Positions 7,340 through 15,798 of a DNA stretch of 21,238 bases are shown piece by piece. Where the stretch lies: assembly GCA_016718655.1 (NCBI GenBank), contig JADKCV010000055.1:1-21238 (forward strand). The letters are read 5' to 3'. The translations under genes and the position numbers were made by a program. The stretch comes from Flavobacteriales bacterium (GTDB lineage Bacteria; Bacteroidota; Bacteroidia; Flavobacteriales_F; PHOS-HE28). Positions within the stretch are counted from its first letter, which is position 1. Each line of letters starts with the position of its first letter. The notes below the pieces were generated by a model. It saw nothing but the letters and a program-made list of their open reading frames with translations. It had not been told where the DNA came from and did no database searches.

Positions 7340-8020
7340 ATGACAGCTGCGGTATTCGAAGCACGATGGAACCGGATCCTACGATCACGGGAACAGGGAT
7401 ACGAGGAACTGACCGATTTCCTTGGGCGCTTCGCAAGTTTGGGCGCGCTGGTCCGTACCGGCTTGCTCCGTCGTCGTGAGGAGGACAGTGAATATCAGCG
7501 GTACAATGGTTACGTGCCCACTGAAGCCGGGCAGGAATTGCTGCTCTACATCGCAGAGAAGGAGCTCATCCTTGTTCGTCCGGAGAAAAGTGCTTCGCTC
7601 TACCTGCTCCTTCAGTCCGACCCGGCACCCAAAGCGGTGTTCAAAGCCACCTACACCGAACCCACCGCAAAACAGTTCGAGGTCGTGACCGAGCTTCGCC
7701 AGAACGCGGGTCGTGATGTCTGGCGTGCGCAACGTGCTGATGAATTGGAGAAGCGCCTGATGAACGGGTATATGGATATCCGCCATTTCACGGGCCGCAC
7801 AGGTATCGGTGAAGGTGTTCTGCTCCGCAGTGGACTCTGCGCCCCACGTGTGGAACGCCCACATGATCGCGCGTTGCATCTCGAGGTCACACCAGCTGGT
7901 GGTCACCTACTTGAAGTGGTGGATCCCTGGGAGCTGCTGCTGATCAAACCGGGCATGGAACTGCCGCTGTACGAGGTCCTCGACCCGGAGCGCGCCTCCT
8001 ACTGGTGTACGCTGCCCTGA
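7340..8020 (+). CDS. Unknown cytosolic protein with two copies of a small repeated domain
   Basis: The protein has 226 residues, with no signal peptide or membrane segment, and I do not recognise the family. It is built from two similar halves. Residues about 34-95 (LVRTGLLRRR, YVPTEAGQELLLYI, KELILVRP, SLYLLLQSDPAP) align with about 156-218 (LLRSGLCAPR, LEVTPAGGHLLEVV, WELLLIKP, PLYEVLDPERA). The short helical stretch before each (ARWNRILRSREQ and DVWRAQRADELE) also matches. The TEAGQELL and TPAGGHLL helices followed by a beta pair suggest a winged-helix-like or small alpha/beta unit, but this is only inference. Its stop lies 4 bp from the convergent DUF1905 gene. It has its own promoter. 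Confidence 0.75.
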   Translation: MTAAVFEARWNRILRSREQGYEELTDFLGRFASLGALVRTGLLRRREEDSEYQRYNGYVPTEAGQELLLYIAEKELILVRPEKSASLYLLLQSDPAPKAVFKATYTEPTAKQFEVVTELRQNAGRDVWRAQRADELEKRLMNGYMDIRHFTGRTGIGEGVLLRSGLCAPRVERPHDRALHLEVTPAGGHLLEVVDPWELLLIKPGMELPLYEVLDPERASYWCTLP

Positions 8021-8024
8021 GGGA

Positions 8025-8530
8025 TCATTCCTGCTTGCGGCCCTTGCCCACTTGGAAGTCGCCGTCCTCGAATCGCCTGAGGAGCTCGGCCACCCGCTTG
8101 GCCTGTGTGGCTTCGGTCTTCGCGCTACCCACCCAGTAGCACATGCTGCGCTGCATGCCCGGCGTGAGCGCATCCCACGCGGCTTTCATCTCAGGTAGAA
8201 AGTCGAGCGTTTCAGCAAGGGCCTCCGGTATGGGGATGCGATCCGGTTCGGGGTCCAACCGCAGTTCCACGGATACCAGGTCACCCACCTTTCGGATGCC
8301 GGCCTTCTTGCGTAGATCGCCGCCGAACACCAGGATGTGGTAGCCGCTCTTCGTGGGCATCAGCGCCCGGTCTACCGCCACACCGTTCACCAAGCATTTC
8401 ACCCGCACATCGCCACGTTTGCCGAAGAGTTCCTCCACGTCGTGCGGGAACTCCACATAATGCCACGCGAAGCGGCTCCAGCGGGGGCGATGAAGGTCCA
8501 GGTCGTGGGGGCGCTTTTCCGGGCCATCAT
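8025..8530 (-). CDS. DUF1905 / YdeI-OmdA family protein, start region frame-disrupted
   Basis: The intact frame covers 8025-8456 and more upstream codons. About 60 residues (WHYVEFPHDVEELFGKRGDVRVKCLVNG to KAGIRKVGDLVSVEL) form a DUF1905 domain. The second part (ALAETLDFLPEMKAAWDALTPGMQR and KTEATQAKRVAELLRRFEDG) is the YdeI/OmdA-like helical tail, a pairing common in this family. The role is not established, although some relatives are called bacteriocin-protection proteins. The GTG at 8456 cuts the first beta strand. A better start, MMARKSAPTTWTFIAP, lies at 8530-8528 in another frame. Two one-base indels in the C-rich stretch about 8470-8492 would join them to read FIAPLE.FAWHYVEF. Confidence 0.75.
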
Positions 8531-8532
8531 CA

Positions 8533-8895
8533 GTTCACTCCGGTGTCCCTGTTCATCAACGCGAAGGCCAGCGTCGGCATGCCGATCAGGTAGTGGCTGA
8601 TGGTCACCTTCTTTCCCGAATGCAGTTCGAGCTGAAGTCTGCCGGTTGTCCGTTTTCACGGGCGGTCTCTGAGAACGGGTGCATCAACAGCAACTCGCCG
8701 AAAACAGGCGCAGGTAAAGCGTGTGCGTGTTGAAGTGACGCGTGCCGGGTGCCGGAAGGGGAGCGTGCAGGCGGCGGGTTGCCGCGGTGGCGTCCAAGGC
8801 CCATGCCGCCCTCCGGCCCGAGTTCCGGTCGCGGTTCCCTCCGTTGAAATGCGCCCGCGGCCCCTGCCGTTCCCGCCAGCGCCGGCTGAGAGGTC
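8533..8895 (-). pseudogene. Broken unknown gene
   Basis: On the minus strand the stretch reads as coding only if the frame is switched several times. Pieces are AWALDATAATRRL and TRHFNTHTLYLRLF (about 8810-8700), GELLLMHPFSETA in the next frame (about 8690-8655), then LQLELHSGKKVTISHYL continuing to ALMNRDTGVN with a stop at about 8533. Codon choice and amphipathic patterns look protein-like. No piece identifies a family, and no start codon can be fixed. It lies between the SUI1 and DUF1905 genes on the same strand and may be a gene damaged by consensus errors or a true relic. Confidence 0.4.
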
Positions 8896-9233
8896 TAGGC
8901 CGTAGGGGCTCTGGTCTGCCTCCGCCTTTTCGCCTTCTCGATAAAGGCCAACACCTTGTCCCGGTGATCGCCTTGCAGTAGGATCACGCCGTCCTTGGTG
9001 TTGCCGCCCACGCCGCATTTGCTTTTCAGTGTGCGGCCCAGGTCCTCCAGATCAGCCTCCTTTCCCACGAAGCCCACAATGCGTGTCACCTCCTTGTTGC
9101 CCTTAAGGCGGTCCAGGTGGATGCGCAGGTCCTGCTGCTGCGGAGGCAGTGTGGCCGGGTTGCTGGCGGTGGTGGTGGCCCGGTTGGTGCTGTACACCAG
9201 GCCGCCCATGCCGCTGGGTGGACGTTTCTTCAT
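8895..9233 (-). CDS. eIF1/SUI1-like translation factor (YciH family)
   Basis: The protein has 112 residues, the normal size of bacterial SUI1 homologues. After a variable, disordered N-terminus (MKKRPPSGMGGLVYSTN and a Pro/Gln stretch), the core reads LRIHLDRLKGNKEVTRIVGF, then DLEDLGRTLKSKCGVGGNTK, then GVILLQGDHRDKVLAFIEK. The RLKGNKEVT.I.GF and KCGVGGN.KDG signatures define the family. Homologues bind the 30S subunit and influence start-site fidelity, although the bacterial role is not fully settled. The start is the ATG giving the conserved MKK..P.G.GGLVYST opening. The frame is intact. Confidence 0.93.
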   Translation of the reverse strand: MKKRPPSGMGGLVYSTNRATTTASNPATLPPQQQDLRIHLDRLKGNKEVTRIVGFVGKEADLEDLGRTLKSKCGVGGNTKDGVILLQGDHRDKVLAFIEKAKRRRQTRAPTA

Positions 9234-9344
9234 TCAGGCCGCCATTTGTCTTGCAAGGCGGGGATGCGAAATAACCGCAGGTGTGAGAGTTCACAAAGTC
9301 CATTCCTTTTTCTGCCTTGCGCCTTGGGCCGTCTTACTTCGCCC

Positions 9345-12139
9345 CTACTTCCACCAAGTAATGATCGGCCTCGTCACCGCATGCCCGAACCTCCGCGCGT
9401 ACTCCAGCTTGAACGGCCCATGCATCTTCAGGTAGATGTCGAAGGTGATCGGTCCTTCTTGGTCGGCCTTGAAGTTGGTGTGCCAGTAGTTGTTGAGGGC
9501 GTAGAGGTAGATGGTGCTGCTGCTCTTGGCCTCGGTCTTCCAGGCTTTATAGTATTCGGGGTTCGTGCCCTTGCCGGGATTCACCTTGCGTTCGTCCACC
9601 ATCTCGCCGACCTCCCAGATCGCACCTTGCGGGCACACGATGGTGACGCCCATGCTGTCGTTACTCACATCGATCCAGCGCTGTGCGCAGAAGAAGTCGT
9701 TGTTGGATCCAGGTATGCGGCCGCTCTCGGGCGTTACGCAGGTATCGCCGATGCCGATGCGGACGGTGGCGTTGGGGATGTTGAAGGGGAGGGCGAGGTG
9801 GAGGATTCCTTTTCTCGGATGGCTCCTTTGTCTAGCCGATATTTACGCCAGCAGATGTCTTGGAAGACTTGGAGCGTGGACGAAAAGCTCAGCCCCTCGG
9901 TGCTTCCAACCTCGATCATGTCAACCCACCATGGATCTGTGTAAGGCCCATCGGTCCAGCTACTCCCAGCCCATACGATGCTATCTCCGTGAACTCCTGC
10001 GGATCGGCCGATAGAAATAGTAGGGATCCACTCGTACTTCTTATCGAGCACATCTTTCGTGGGTATTGTGGGTCTGCGAAAGTGACAACGTCCACTTCCC
10101 CACGGTAGAATGGGAGGTATGGCAAGGAGGCGGTCTATCTCATCCACATACCACCCCGCACTATCCGCGAACGCCTTCTTCACCCGCCACTGGTCGGTGG
10201 TGAAGTGCGCATCCGGATCGCTGATGCTGCACCACGCGCCCCAGGTGTGCTCGTGCCACATCACGATGCTGCGCTTGGCGCGGTAGAGCAGCTGCGGGTC
10301 GATGCCTCTTTCGTGGATCATCGCCATATCGAGCAGGTTGGAGAGTCGCGCACTGAGCACACGCACATCGCCTTCCTCCTTCGCCGTGCTGTACGCGCCA
10401 TCCTCCCAATAGGGCGTGAAGTCACCGCTCCAGGTGGGGACCTGCTTGCCGTACATCTCCTCGAACTCCTGCATCATCGTGCCCGCGTTGGCGATGATCA
10501 AGCGCGGTGAGGCGTACTTCTCGTTCCAGTCGCGCACGAAGTCGCTGAGGGTGCTGTCCACCGGCCCGTTGTCGCTCACGATGTTGTAGCGCCATTGCAC
10601 CATGTCGTAGGGGTAGCCCTTCGTAGCGAGATCGTTCATGTAGGCGGCGATCTTCCGTGTGCCGCGCTCCTTGATCGCCCCGGCCGTGTAGCCGTGCCAG
10701 CCGCCGTAGCCCTGACCGGCCGTCCACACGAGGATGCTGTCCTTGCCGGTCGTGCCCTTCCACCAGTAGGGCTTGTCGCCTTGTTCGCGCAGGGTGCTGC
10801 CGATGCGGTCGCCGCCGTCGGGCATGTCGGGGATGTAGTTCGGCCCCTGGCTCAGGTGGCGGATGCCGTGCGCGGCGTAGGCGTCCACCATGCTCCAGCT
10901 CATGCCGGGGATGTCCGTCTGCATCGCCATGGTGATCGGCAGGTCGTACCACTTCCGCAGCGAATCGGCGTACTCCACGATCCAGTGCATCTCCTCGGGC
11001 GTGCAGAGGCCGGTGAGGATGTTCGCGTAGTTCGCGCTGAGGGCGATGCTGCCGCTCTTCACCGCCGCGATGAAGCGCTGCTTGTCCTGCTCGCTGGCGA
11101 TGCCCAGGAAGTTCTCCACGGCCCAGAGGCTCTCCACGTTCCATACGAAGCGGCTGCCTTCCGGATAATCCTTCGTGCGGTCGATCAGCTCCAGCGCCTT
11201 CCAGATGTTGTTGTTCTGGATCCGCTCCACCTCGGCCTGCAGGTGGCTGTAGCCGATGTCGGTGTGGCTGTGGTGGACGAGGTGGATGTCGCGGTGGATG
11301 ATGGGATGGATCGTGATCTCGCGAATCGTCGTTGGTCGGTCATTCACCCTGACTTCCACGCGCAGCGTAGTGGGTTCAGTAACGGGCTCTACAGGGAAGG
11401 TGGCGACAGTCAATCTACCTAAGACTTCTTGGTATGAAGTCGTCTGCCCATGAACCTTCACCATGTACATGTCTCCCACAGCAGTGTTGGTCATTAGCGA
11501 GACTTGGATCTCTTGTTTGCCGCGCTTGGTTAGGAAGGGCAACACCTCCACCTCCACCTTCTCCTCGAAGGTGTACCGGAAGGTCATGAACCAGTCCGGG
11601 CTGTCCTGCGCGTGGCCCACCACTTTCAACTTTACCGGCTGGCCCGGGGTGATGTACTTCCGCGGCACCCGCAGATGCGCGAAGCCATGCGCATCGCCGT
11701 GGCGGTCGGCCTTGCTGAACTCGAAGACGAGCTTGGTGCTGTCCGCTCCGGCGGCACTCCATGAACCGGGCTTCGTGTTGTGCTGCGTGGTGAAGGTGAG
11801 CGCGAGCTGATCGTTCACGTAGAGATCGAAGCTGCGATCCCCGCCGCTGGTGGTGCTGTTGTGCGCAGCGATCCAGCTGAAGTAGTAGAACGATGGAATG
11901 TCGGACTGTAGGCCAACGACCGGTGCTGTTTCCCACGCGATGGCCTTCGTCCCATCGGTGCAGCGGGTGAGCAGGGCCGTGGTGGCATGCTCGGGGTACA
12001 CGCTGAAGTAGGAGAGGATCTCGCCCTCCACATCCTTCGCGTAGCCGTTGATCACCTGCTGCTTACCGAAGATGGGTAGGTCTACCTGGGCACATAGCAG
12101 CGAAGGCAATAGAACGATAGCCAGCATGAGGATGCGCAT
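9345..12139 (-). CDS. Secreted glycoside hydrolase family 38-type (alpha-mannosidase-like) protein, one frameshift
   Basis: The reconstructed protein has about 930 residues. MRILMLAIVLLPSLLCAQ is a signal peptide. About 30-270 is a beta-rich N-terminal region. The GH38-type (beta/alpha) barrel opens with HLVHHSHTDIGYSH near residue 290 (metal-binding His and Asp), then NVESLWAVENF, AMQTDIPGMSW near 409 (whose Asp is the likely nucleophile), and WSMVDAYAAHGIRHLS. MWHEHTWGAW and DQWRVKKAFADSAGWY follow. The C-terminal beta domain (ILHLALPFNIPNA, SGRIPGSNNDFF, RWIDVSNDSMGVTIVCP, ending RPIITWWK) is in a different frame. A missing G in a GG run near 9808 explains this. Retaining family enzymes cleave alpha-mannosides; the exact substrate is unknown. 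It starts 29 nt after the outer-membrane barrel gene on the same strand, so one operon is likely. Confidence 0.85.
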
Positions 12140-12168
12140 TGCCCAAAGATGGGGAATGCGGTTGTTCG

Positions 12169-13134
12169 TCAGAACGCGAACCGCAGCCCCACGTTGGCCA
12201 CCAAGGCGCGGGTAAGCCCATCGGGCCGCACTTCACGCACCACCAACGGTGATCCGACCGATGCCTCCAGCCACCAAGCGCGGCTCAGCTTGTAGCGCAG
12301 GTCAGCGGTCACGTTCAGGGTGAGGCCGTCGGATCCTTCGATGGCGATGCGCTCGCTCGTGAAGAAGTCCACCGGCTGTTCACGTGTGTCCTCGCCCAGG
12401 TGCATGATGACCAGCATACCCGGCTGGATGGTGAGCTTGCCGACGGGAAGGGCAAAGAGCAGGCGCGCCACGACATCATCCGCGCGCTCCAGACCAGCGC
12501 TTTCGAAGTAGGTGCGCCCAACAGCATTGTCCAACCAGTTCAAGTGGAGGTAGCCGTTCTTGTTCTCGTGCACCAGCACGTGTTGCCAAGCCAGCGCGCC
12601 CGTCCAGCGTTTGTAGCGATAGTTCACGCCCAGTAGTAGGTCCGTGGTGCCCAAGCTGGTCTGGTAGGGCATGGGCAGGCTGCGGGGCACCTGATCGATG
12701 AAGGACCCATCCGAATTGTCATTCGCGTTGCCGGAGTTGAGCTTCACGCCCACCATGCCGTCGAGCCGCTTGTGATCCTCCTTGATGAACGCAAAGGAGC
12801 TGGTGAGCACCGGGTCGCCCACGCCGCTGTTGCTGCCGAGGTCGCCATCGATTGTCATGTACGGCACGCGCAGCTGCACACCCCAGCGGTCGGTGATGCC
12901 GAAGCCGATCTCGGGGATCACTTGCAATACCGTGGTGGAGCGCTCGCCGATGGCATAGCTGAAGGTCATGCGTGCATAGTGCCGATGCTCATCTTCCGTC
13001 GTGGTGGAATCGGTGACCGTGGGGATCTCGCCGATCGGTCCGGCCGTGCACACACCGGCATCGCTACAGCCTTGGGCGATGGCATGGAAAGGACTGACTG
13101 CCGCGCCGATCAGAAGGAGCAATAGGTATCGCAT
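12169..13134 (-). CDS. Outer-membrane beta-barrel protein with CSDAGVCTAG motif
   Basis: The protein has 321 residues. MRYLLLLLIGAAVSPFHAIAQ is a clean signal peptide that fixes the start. The mature N-terminus GCSDAGVCTAG, with its paired Cys, is a signature I associate with a Bacteroidota outer-membrane family of unknown role. The rest shows alternating beta strands typical of a barrel: FGITDRWGVQLRVPYMTID, GMVGVKLNSGNAN, LLLGVNYRYKRWTGALAWQH, LTLNVTADLRYKL and WWLEASVGSPLVV. It ends in VGLRFAF, with the aromatic C-terminal residue used by the BAM machinery. It may be a channel or receptor. It precedes the GH38 gene by 29 nt, and a palindromic operator candidate lies 9 bp upstream of its ATG. 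Confidence 0.85.
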   Translation of the reverse strand: MRYLLLLLIGAAVSPFHAIAQGCSDAGVCTAGPIGEIPTVTDSTTTEDEHRHYARMTFSYAIGERSTTVLQVIPEIGFGITDRWGVQLRVPYMTIDGDLGSNSGVGDPVLTSSFAFIKEDHKRLDGMVGVKLNSGNANDNSDGSFIDQVPRSLPMPYQTSLGTTDLLLGVNYRYKRWTGALAWQHVLVHENKNGYLHLNWLDNAVGRTYFESAGLERADDVVARLLFALPVGKLTIQPGMLVIMHLGEDTREQPVDFFTSERIAIEGSDGLTLNVTADLRYKLSRAWWLEASVGSPLVVREVRPDGLTRALVANVGLRFAF

Positions 13135-13143
13135 GGCCTGTTG

Positions 13144-13165
13144 GAACGCACAAATTGGTGCGTTC
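13144..13165. promoter_or_regulatory. Operator-like palindrome in the divergent barrel/kdnA promoter region
   Basis: GAACGCAC and GTGCGTTC form perfect 8-bp arms around AAATTG. It begins 9 bp before the barrel gene's ATG and overlaps a minus-strand -7-like CCAATTTG. This is the position expected of a repressor site for the barrel-GH38 operon; it lies about 43 bp upstream of the kdnA -7 box. Confidence 0.5.
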
Positions 13166-13207
13166 GTATGGGAGGTCGCCGAACTGCCGTGAACCTGACA
13201 GGCCCGC

Positions 13208-13215
13208 TACCTTTG
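13208..13215 (+). promoter_or_regulatory. -7 promoter element of kdnA
   Basis: TACCTTTG is a perfect match to TAnnTTTG, 20 nt before the ATG at 13236. The following GCAC is shared with the box upstream of kdnB. Confidence 0.55.
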
Positions 13216-13235
13216 CACGCAAATCAAGGTCACCC

Positions 13236-14440
13236 ATGCCCGGCACAGAGCTTTTCGGCGAGGAAGAGAAGAACGAAGTGATGGACGTCCTCAACAGCGG
13301 CGTCCTGTTCCGCTTCAACCACGATGCGCAACGCCAGGGCCACTGGAAGGCCAAGGATTTCGAGGCCGAAGTGGCCAAGTTCTGTGGCGCCAAGTACGGG
13401 CTGGCTGTCAGCAGTGGTAGCACCGCCGTCAACACCATGCTGGCCGCGTGCGGCGTGGGTTACGGCGACGAGGTCATCGTGCCGCCCTTCACCTACATCG
13501 CCACCATTGAGGCCGTGCTGCTGGCCGGGGCCCTGCCCGTCTTCGCCGAGATCGACGACACGCTCTGCATGAGCGCCGAAGGCATCCGCGCCGTCATCAG
13601 CCCGAAGACCAAGGCCGTGCTGCTGGTGCACATGTGCGGCGCTGCGGCCGACCTGGACGGGATCATGGCCCTGTGCAAGGAGAAGAACATCCAGCTCATC
13701 GAGGACAGCGCGCAGGCCCTGGGCGGCAGCTACAAGGGGAAGATGCTCGGCACCTTCGGGCGCATGGGCAGCTTCAGCTACGACTTCTTCAAGATCAACA
13801 CCTGCGGCGAGGGCGGCGTGGTCATCACCGACGACCACCAGCTGTGGGACACCGCGCAGCAGTTCGCCGACCACGGCCACGACCACATCGGCAACAACCG
13901 CGGTATGGAGCAGCATCCGATCATGGGCACCAACTTCCGCATCGGCGAGATCAACGCCGCCATCGGCCTGGCCCAGACGCGCAAGCTGCCCTACATCCTC
14001 GCCCAGCAGCGCAAGCACAAGGCCATCATCCAGGAGCGCCTCGGCAAGATCCCGGCCTGCAGTTCCGCCGCCACACGGACGAGGCCGGCGACAGCGCCAC
14101 CTTCTTCCACCTGCTGCTGCCCAGCGAGGCCGTGGCCCGCGCCACCGTCAAGCTGTTCGCCGAGGCCGGTATCCCGCACGGCTACTGGTACGACAACATG
14201 TTCCACTACATCAAGCAGTGGGACCATGTGAAGAACCTCAGCATGCCCTACAAGCTCGTCGCCCACGAGCTCGGCCTCCCGCAGGACCTCAAGACCATGA
14301 CCTTCCCGAAGAGCGACGCCGTCATGAGCCGCCTCATCAGCTTCAACATCCGCGTGACGTGGACGGCGGAGGAGTTGGTTGCGATGCTGGGGAAGATGGA
14401 AGGGGCGGTGAGGAAGGCGATGGAGGGGGTGGTGGCGTAG
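13236..14440 (+). CDS. kdnA: Kdo8N transaminase KdnA (DegT/DnrJ/EryC1 family), one frameshift
   Basis: The reconstructed protein has about 400 residues. It is a fold-type I PLP aminotransferase of the DegT/DnrJ/EryC1/StrS family. The opening MPGTELFGEEEKNEVMDVL and HWKAKDFEAEVAKF match KdnA, 8-amino-3,8-dideoxy-manno-octulosonate transaminase. GLAVSSGSTAVNTML binds the cofactor phosphate, Asp157 in LIEDSAQALGGS contacts the PLP nitrogen, and Lys186 in YDFFKINTCGEGG is the Schiff-base lysine. The start is the ATG at 13236, just after a perfect -7 box. KdnA transfers an amino group to the 8-aldehyde made by KdnB, giving Kdo8N for the inner LPS core. The frame breaks near 14054, where PGLQFRRH needs CCGGGC but CCGGC is read; the rest, to a TAG at 14438-14440, is in the other frame and is well conserved. 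Confidence 0.88.
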
Positions 14441-14448
14441 ACTTCGCC

Positions 14449-14951
14449 ATGAAGCAGATCATTCCGATAGCGATCATTGTGCTCTTTGGCCTTAGTTTTC
14501 AGAGCTTCGATAGACCCTTCCATCTGAAGCCGAAAGTGGGAATTGACGAGTTGCGATTCGGGATAGCTACCGTGAAAGATGTGAAGAGAAGCTACTCGAG
14601 ATCCCTTCGATTCAGTAAGGGTAGCGGATTGATCATTTCCGAACCGGGATGTGTATCTCGGACTTATGAGTCGCTACGTCTCAAAGGAGCAGGCTAAATT
14701 TTAGGTTTGCTGGCACGAATGGCACTTTATCATCGGTGGAAGTAACATCGGTTGGCGCCAGACTTGGTGAAACGCTCGTGATTGGATCCTCCCGAAAGCA
14801 GGATGTTGTAAAGGCGTACAACGTTTCCGACGAGGTGGTTGATGAATACGTTGAATTATACCTGTATGTGGACGAGGCTTGGGCCGAGTTTGAATTCAAT
14901 GATTCTCTGGTTCTGCGCAAAGTGGTGCTGCACGCGGGGTCATATCGGTAG
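14449..14951 (+). CDS. Small exported protein of unknown function, one frameshift
   Basis: It begins MKQIIPIAIIVLFGLSFQS, a signal peptide or N-terminal anchor, 8 nt after the kdnA stop. The first frame (to 14697) reads KVGIDELRFGIATVKDVKRSYSRS and ISEPGCVSRTYESLRL. The second frame, from about 14680 to the stop at 14951, reads LNFRFAGTNGTLSSVEV, then IGSSRKQDVVKAYNVS, then WAEFEFNDSLVLRKVVL. One indel near 14680 joins them into a protein of about 165 residues. Its GC content is clearly lower than that of kdnA and kdnB, suggesting separate acquisition. I do not recognise the family; the repeated 'F.KGSG..I..P' and 'KAYN' strands suggest a small beta domain. It is read in the same direction as kdnA, but a role in Kdo8N synthesis is not supported. 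Confidence 0.6.
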
Positions 14952-15012
14952 TCCATGTTACATAGTTAAGGCTAGTTCAAAGGGCGTTCCGGCGCTTAAA
15001 TGCAGCACCGTC

Positions 15013-15093
15013 GGGCTATTCGCTGCAAGTCCGCACTCGTCGCCCCGGTATAGGGCCGGGGTTCCTCGCTTGCGGGCTTTCCGCTGCTATCCC
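15013..15093. repeat. Large imperfect inverted repeat (structured intergenic element)
   Basis: GGGCTATTCGCTGCAAGTC (from 15013) is an imperfect inverted copy (about 15 of 23 positions) of the stretch 15071-15093. Between them sits a perfect inner hairpin, CCCCGG (15043-15048) with CCGGGG (15056-15061). I have the impression of having seen very similar blocks in other Flavobacteriales genomes, but cannot verify this. It lies directly left of the REP cluster. Confidence 0.5.
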
Positions 15094-15100
15094 TAACGCG

Positions 15101-15129
15101 GAACACCGGCTGCGACCCCTTCGGGGTCG
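15101..15129 (+). repeat. REP class A, copy 1
   Basis: AACACCGGCTG precedes the palindrome CGACCCCTTCGGGGTCG (7-bp arms, TTC loop, 15113-15129). The same head and palindrome occur at 15294-15322 (inverted) and 15799-15827. Confidence 0.85.
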
Positions 15130-15150
15130 TGGTCGCTTCTTTGCGTTTCT

Positions 15151-15189
15151 GGATCTACAGGCCGTGACCCCTTCGGGGTCATTCCAAGG
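15151..15189 (+). repeat. REP class B, copy 1
   Basis: The palindrome TGACCCCTTCGGGGTCA (15165-15181) is followed by TTCCAAGGAT, like the tail of the class B copy at 15850. It lies 36 bp after class A copy 1 in the same orientation. Its head diverges from the other B copies. Confidence 0.8.
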
Positions 15190-15230
15190 ATCGCAGTGTG
15201 TGCGCCACAGAAGGCGTTCACGGAAGCAGG

Positions 15231-15263
15231 CATTCCGACCCCGAAGGGGTCACAGCATCTAGC
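15231..15263 (-). repeat. REP class B, copy 2 (inverted)
   Basis: Read on the minus strand it is GCTAGATGCTG followed by TGACCCCTTCGGGGTCG and GAATG. The head is identical to that of the copy at 15850. Confidence 0.85.
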
Positions 15264-15293
15264 CCGAAGGGCGTTGGGCGTGATCCTGCATTT

Positions 15294-15322
15294 CGACCCC
15301 GGAGGGGTCGCAGCCGGTGTTC
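15294..15322 (-). repeat. REP class A, copy 2 (inverted), abutting the transposase stop
   Basis: Read on the minus strand it is GAACACCGGCTG, then CGACCCCTCCGGGGTCG. It begins 1 nt after the stop codon of the RAYT gene. The loop is TCC instead of TTC, keeping the stem intact. Confidence 0.85.
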
Positions 15323-15323
15323 A

Positions 15324-15767
15324 TCACAACAGGTATTTGGGGTCGAATTCCACACCCGCAACATTCAAGAATTCGACGTATTCCTCCTTGAAGGTCTTCT
15401 TCTCATGATGTTCCTCTTGCCGGGCGATGTAATCCTTGATCGCGTCCCGTTCCCGCCAGCCCACCGAGAAGATGCCATAACCTTCCTGCCACTGGAATGT
15501 TGGAAGGCCGTAGTGTTGGCGAATATGCTCGGTCGACGCCTTTTTCAATTCCCGGACCACTTCAGGTATCTGCATCGTCGGTCTCAGGTCGAACAGAAGG
15601 TGAACATGATCCACCCAACCACCCACGCCGTGCGGTACCCCGCCAAGGCCGCGGATGGTGCCGCCCATGTATTCCCAAAGCTGTGGTCGCCAGGACTTGT
15701 CCAAGCAGGCCACCCGGTTCTTGGTGCCGAACACCAGGTGGTAATGCAACTTGAAATAGGTGGACAT
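15324..15767 (-). CDS. REP-associated tyrosine transposase (RAYT; IS200-like Y1 HUH family)
   Basis: The protein has 147 residues, the size of single-domain Y1 transposases. The true start is the ATG at 15767 (MSTYFKLHYHLVFGTKNR), matching the family; the longer frame upstream runs through the REP region. The HUH motif is H54-V-H56 in WVDHVHLLFDL, and the catalytic tyrosine is Tyr113 in IKDYIARQEEHH. EGYGIFSVGWRERD precedes it, as in family members. RAYTs nick and join single-stranded REP palindromes and are domesticated or semi-domesticated relatives of IS200/IS605 TnpA. Inverted class A repeats flank the gene closely on both sides (15294-15322 and 15799-15827), as expected of a REPtron. The frame is intact, so it may be active. 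Confidence 0.92.
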   Translation of the reverse strand: MSTYFKLHYHLVFGTKNRVACLDKSWRPQLWEYMGGTIRGLGGVPHGVGGWVDHVHLLFDLRPTMQIPEVVRELKKASTEHIRQHYGLPTFQWQEGYGIFSVGWRERDAIKDYIARQEEHHEKKTFKEEYVEFLNVAGVEFDPKYLL

Positions 15768-15798
15768 GGGGCAAGACGTTAGGTGACAAGGTGAATTT

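Noticed and set aside
10595..11422. Long plus-strand ORF (275 codons) opposite the GH38 gene
   Set aside because: It is the mirror of a high-GC coding gene; the protein is His/Val/Ala-rich with no family features, while the minus-strand GH38 motifs are clear.
13236..14440. kdnA as a generic sugar aminotransferase for O-antigen synthesis
   Set aside because: The opening MPGTELFGEEEK and the presence of a clear kdnB nearby favour KdnA; no other nucleotide-sugar genes are present.
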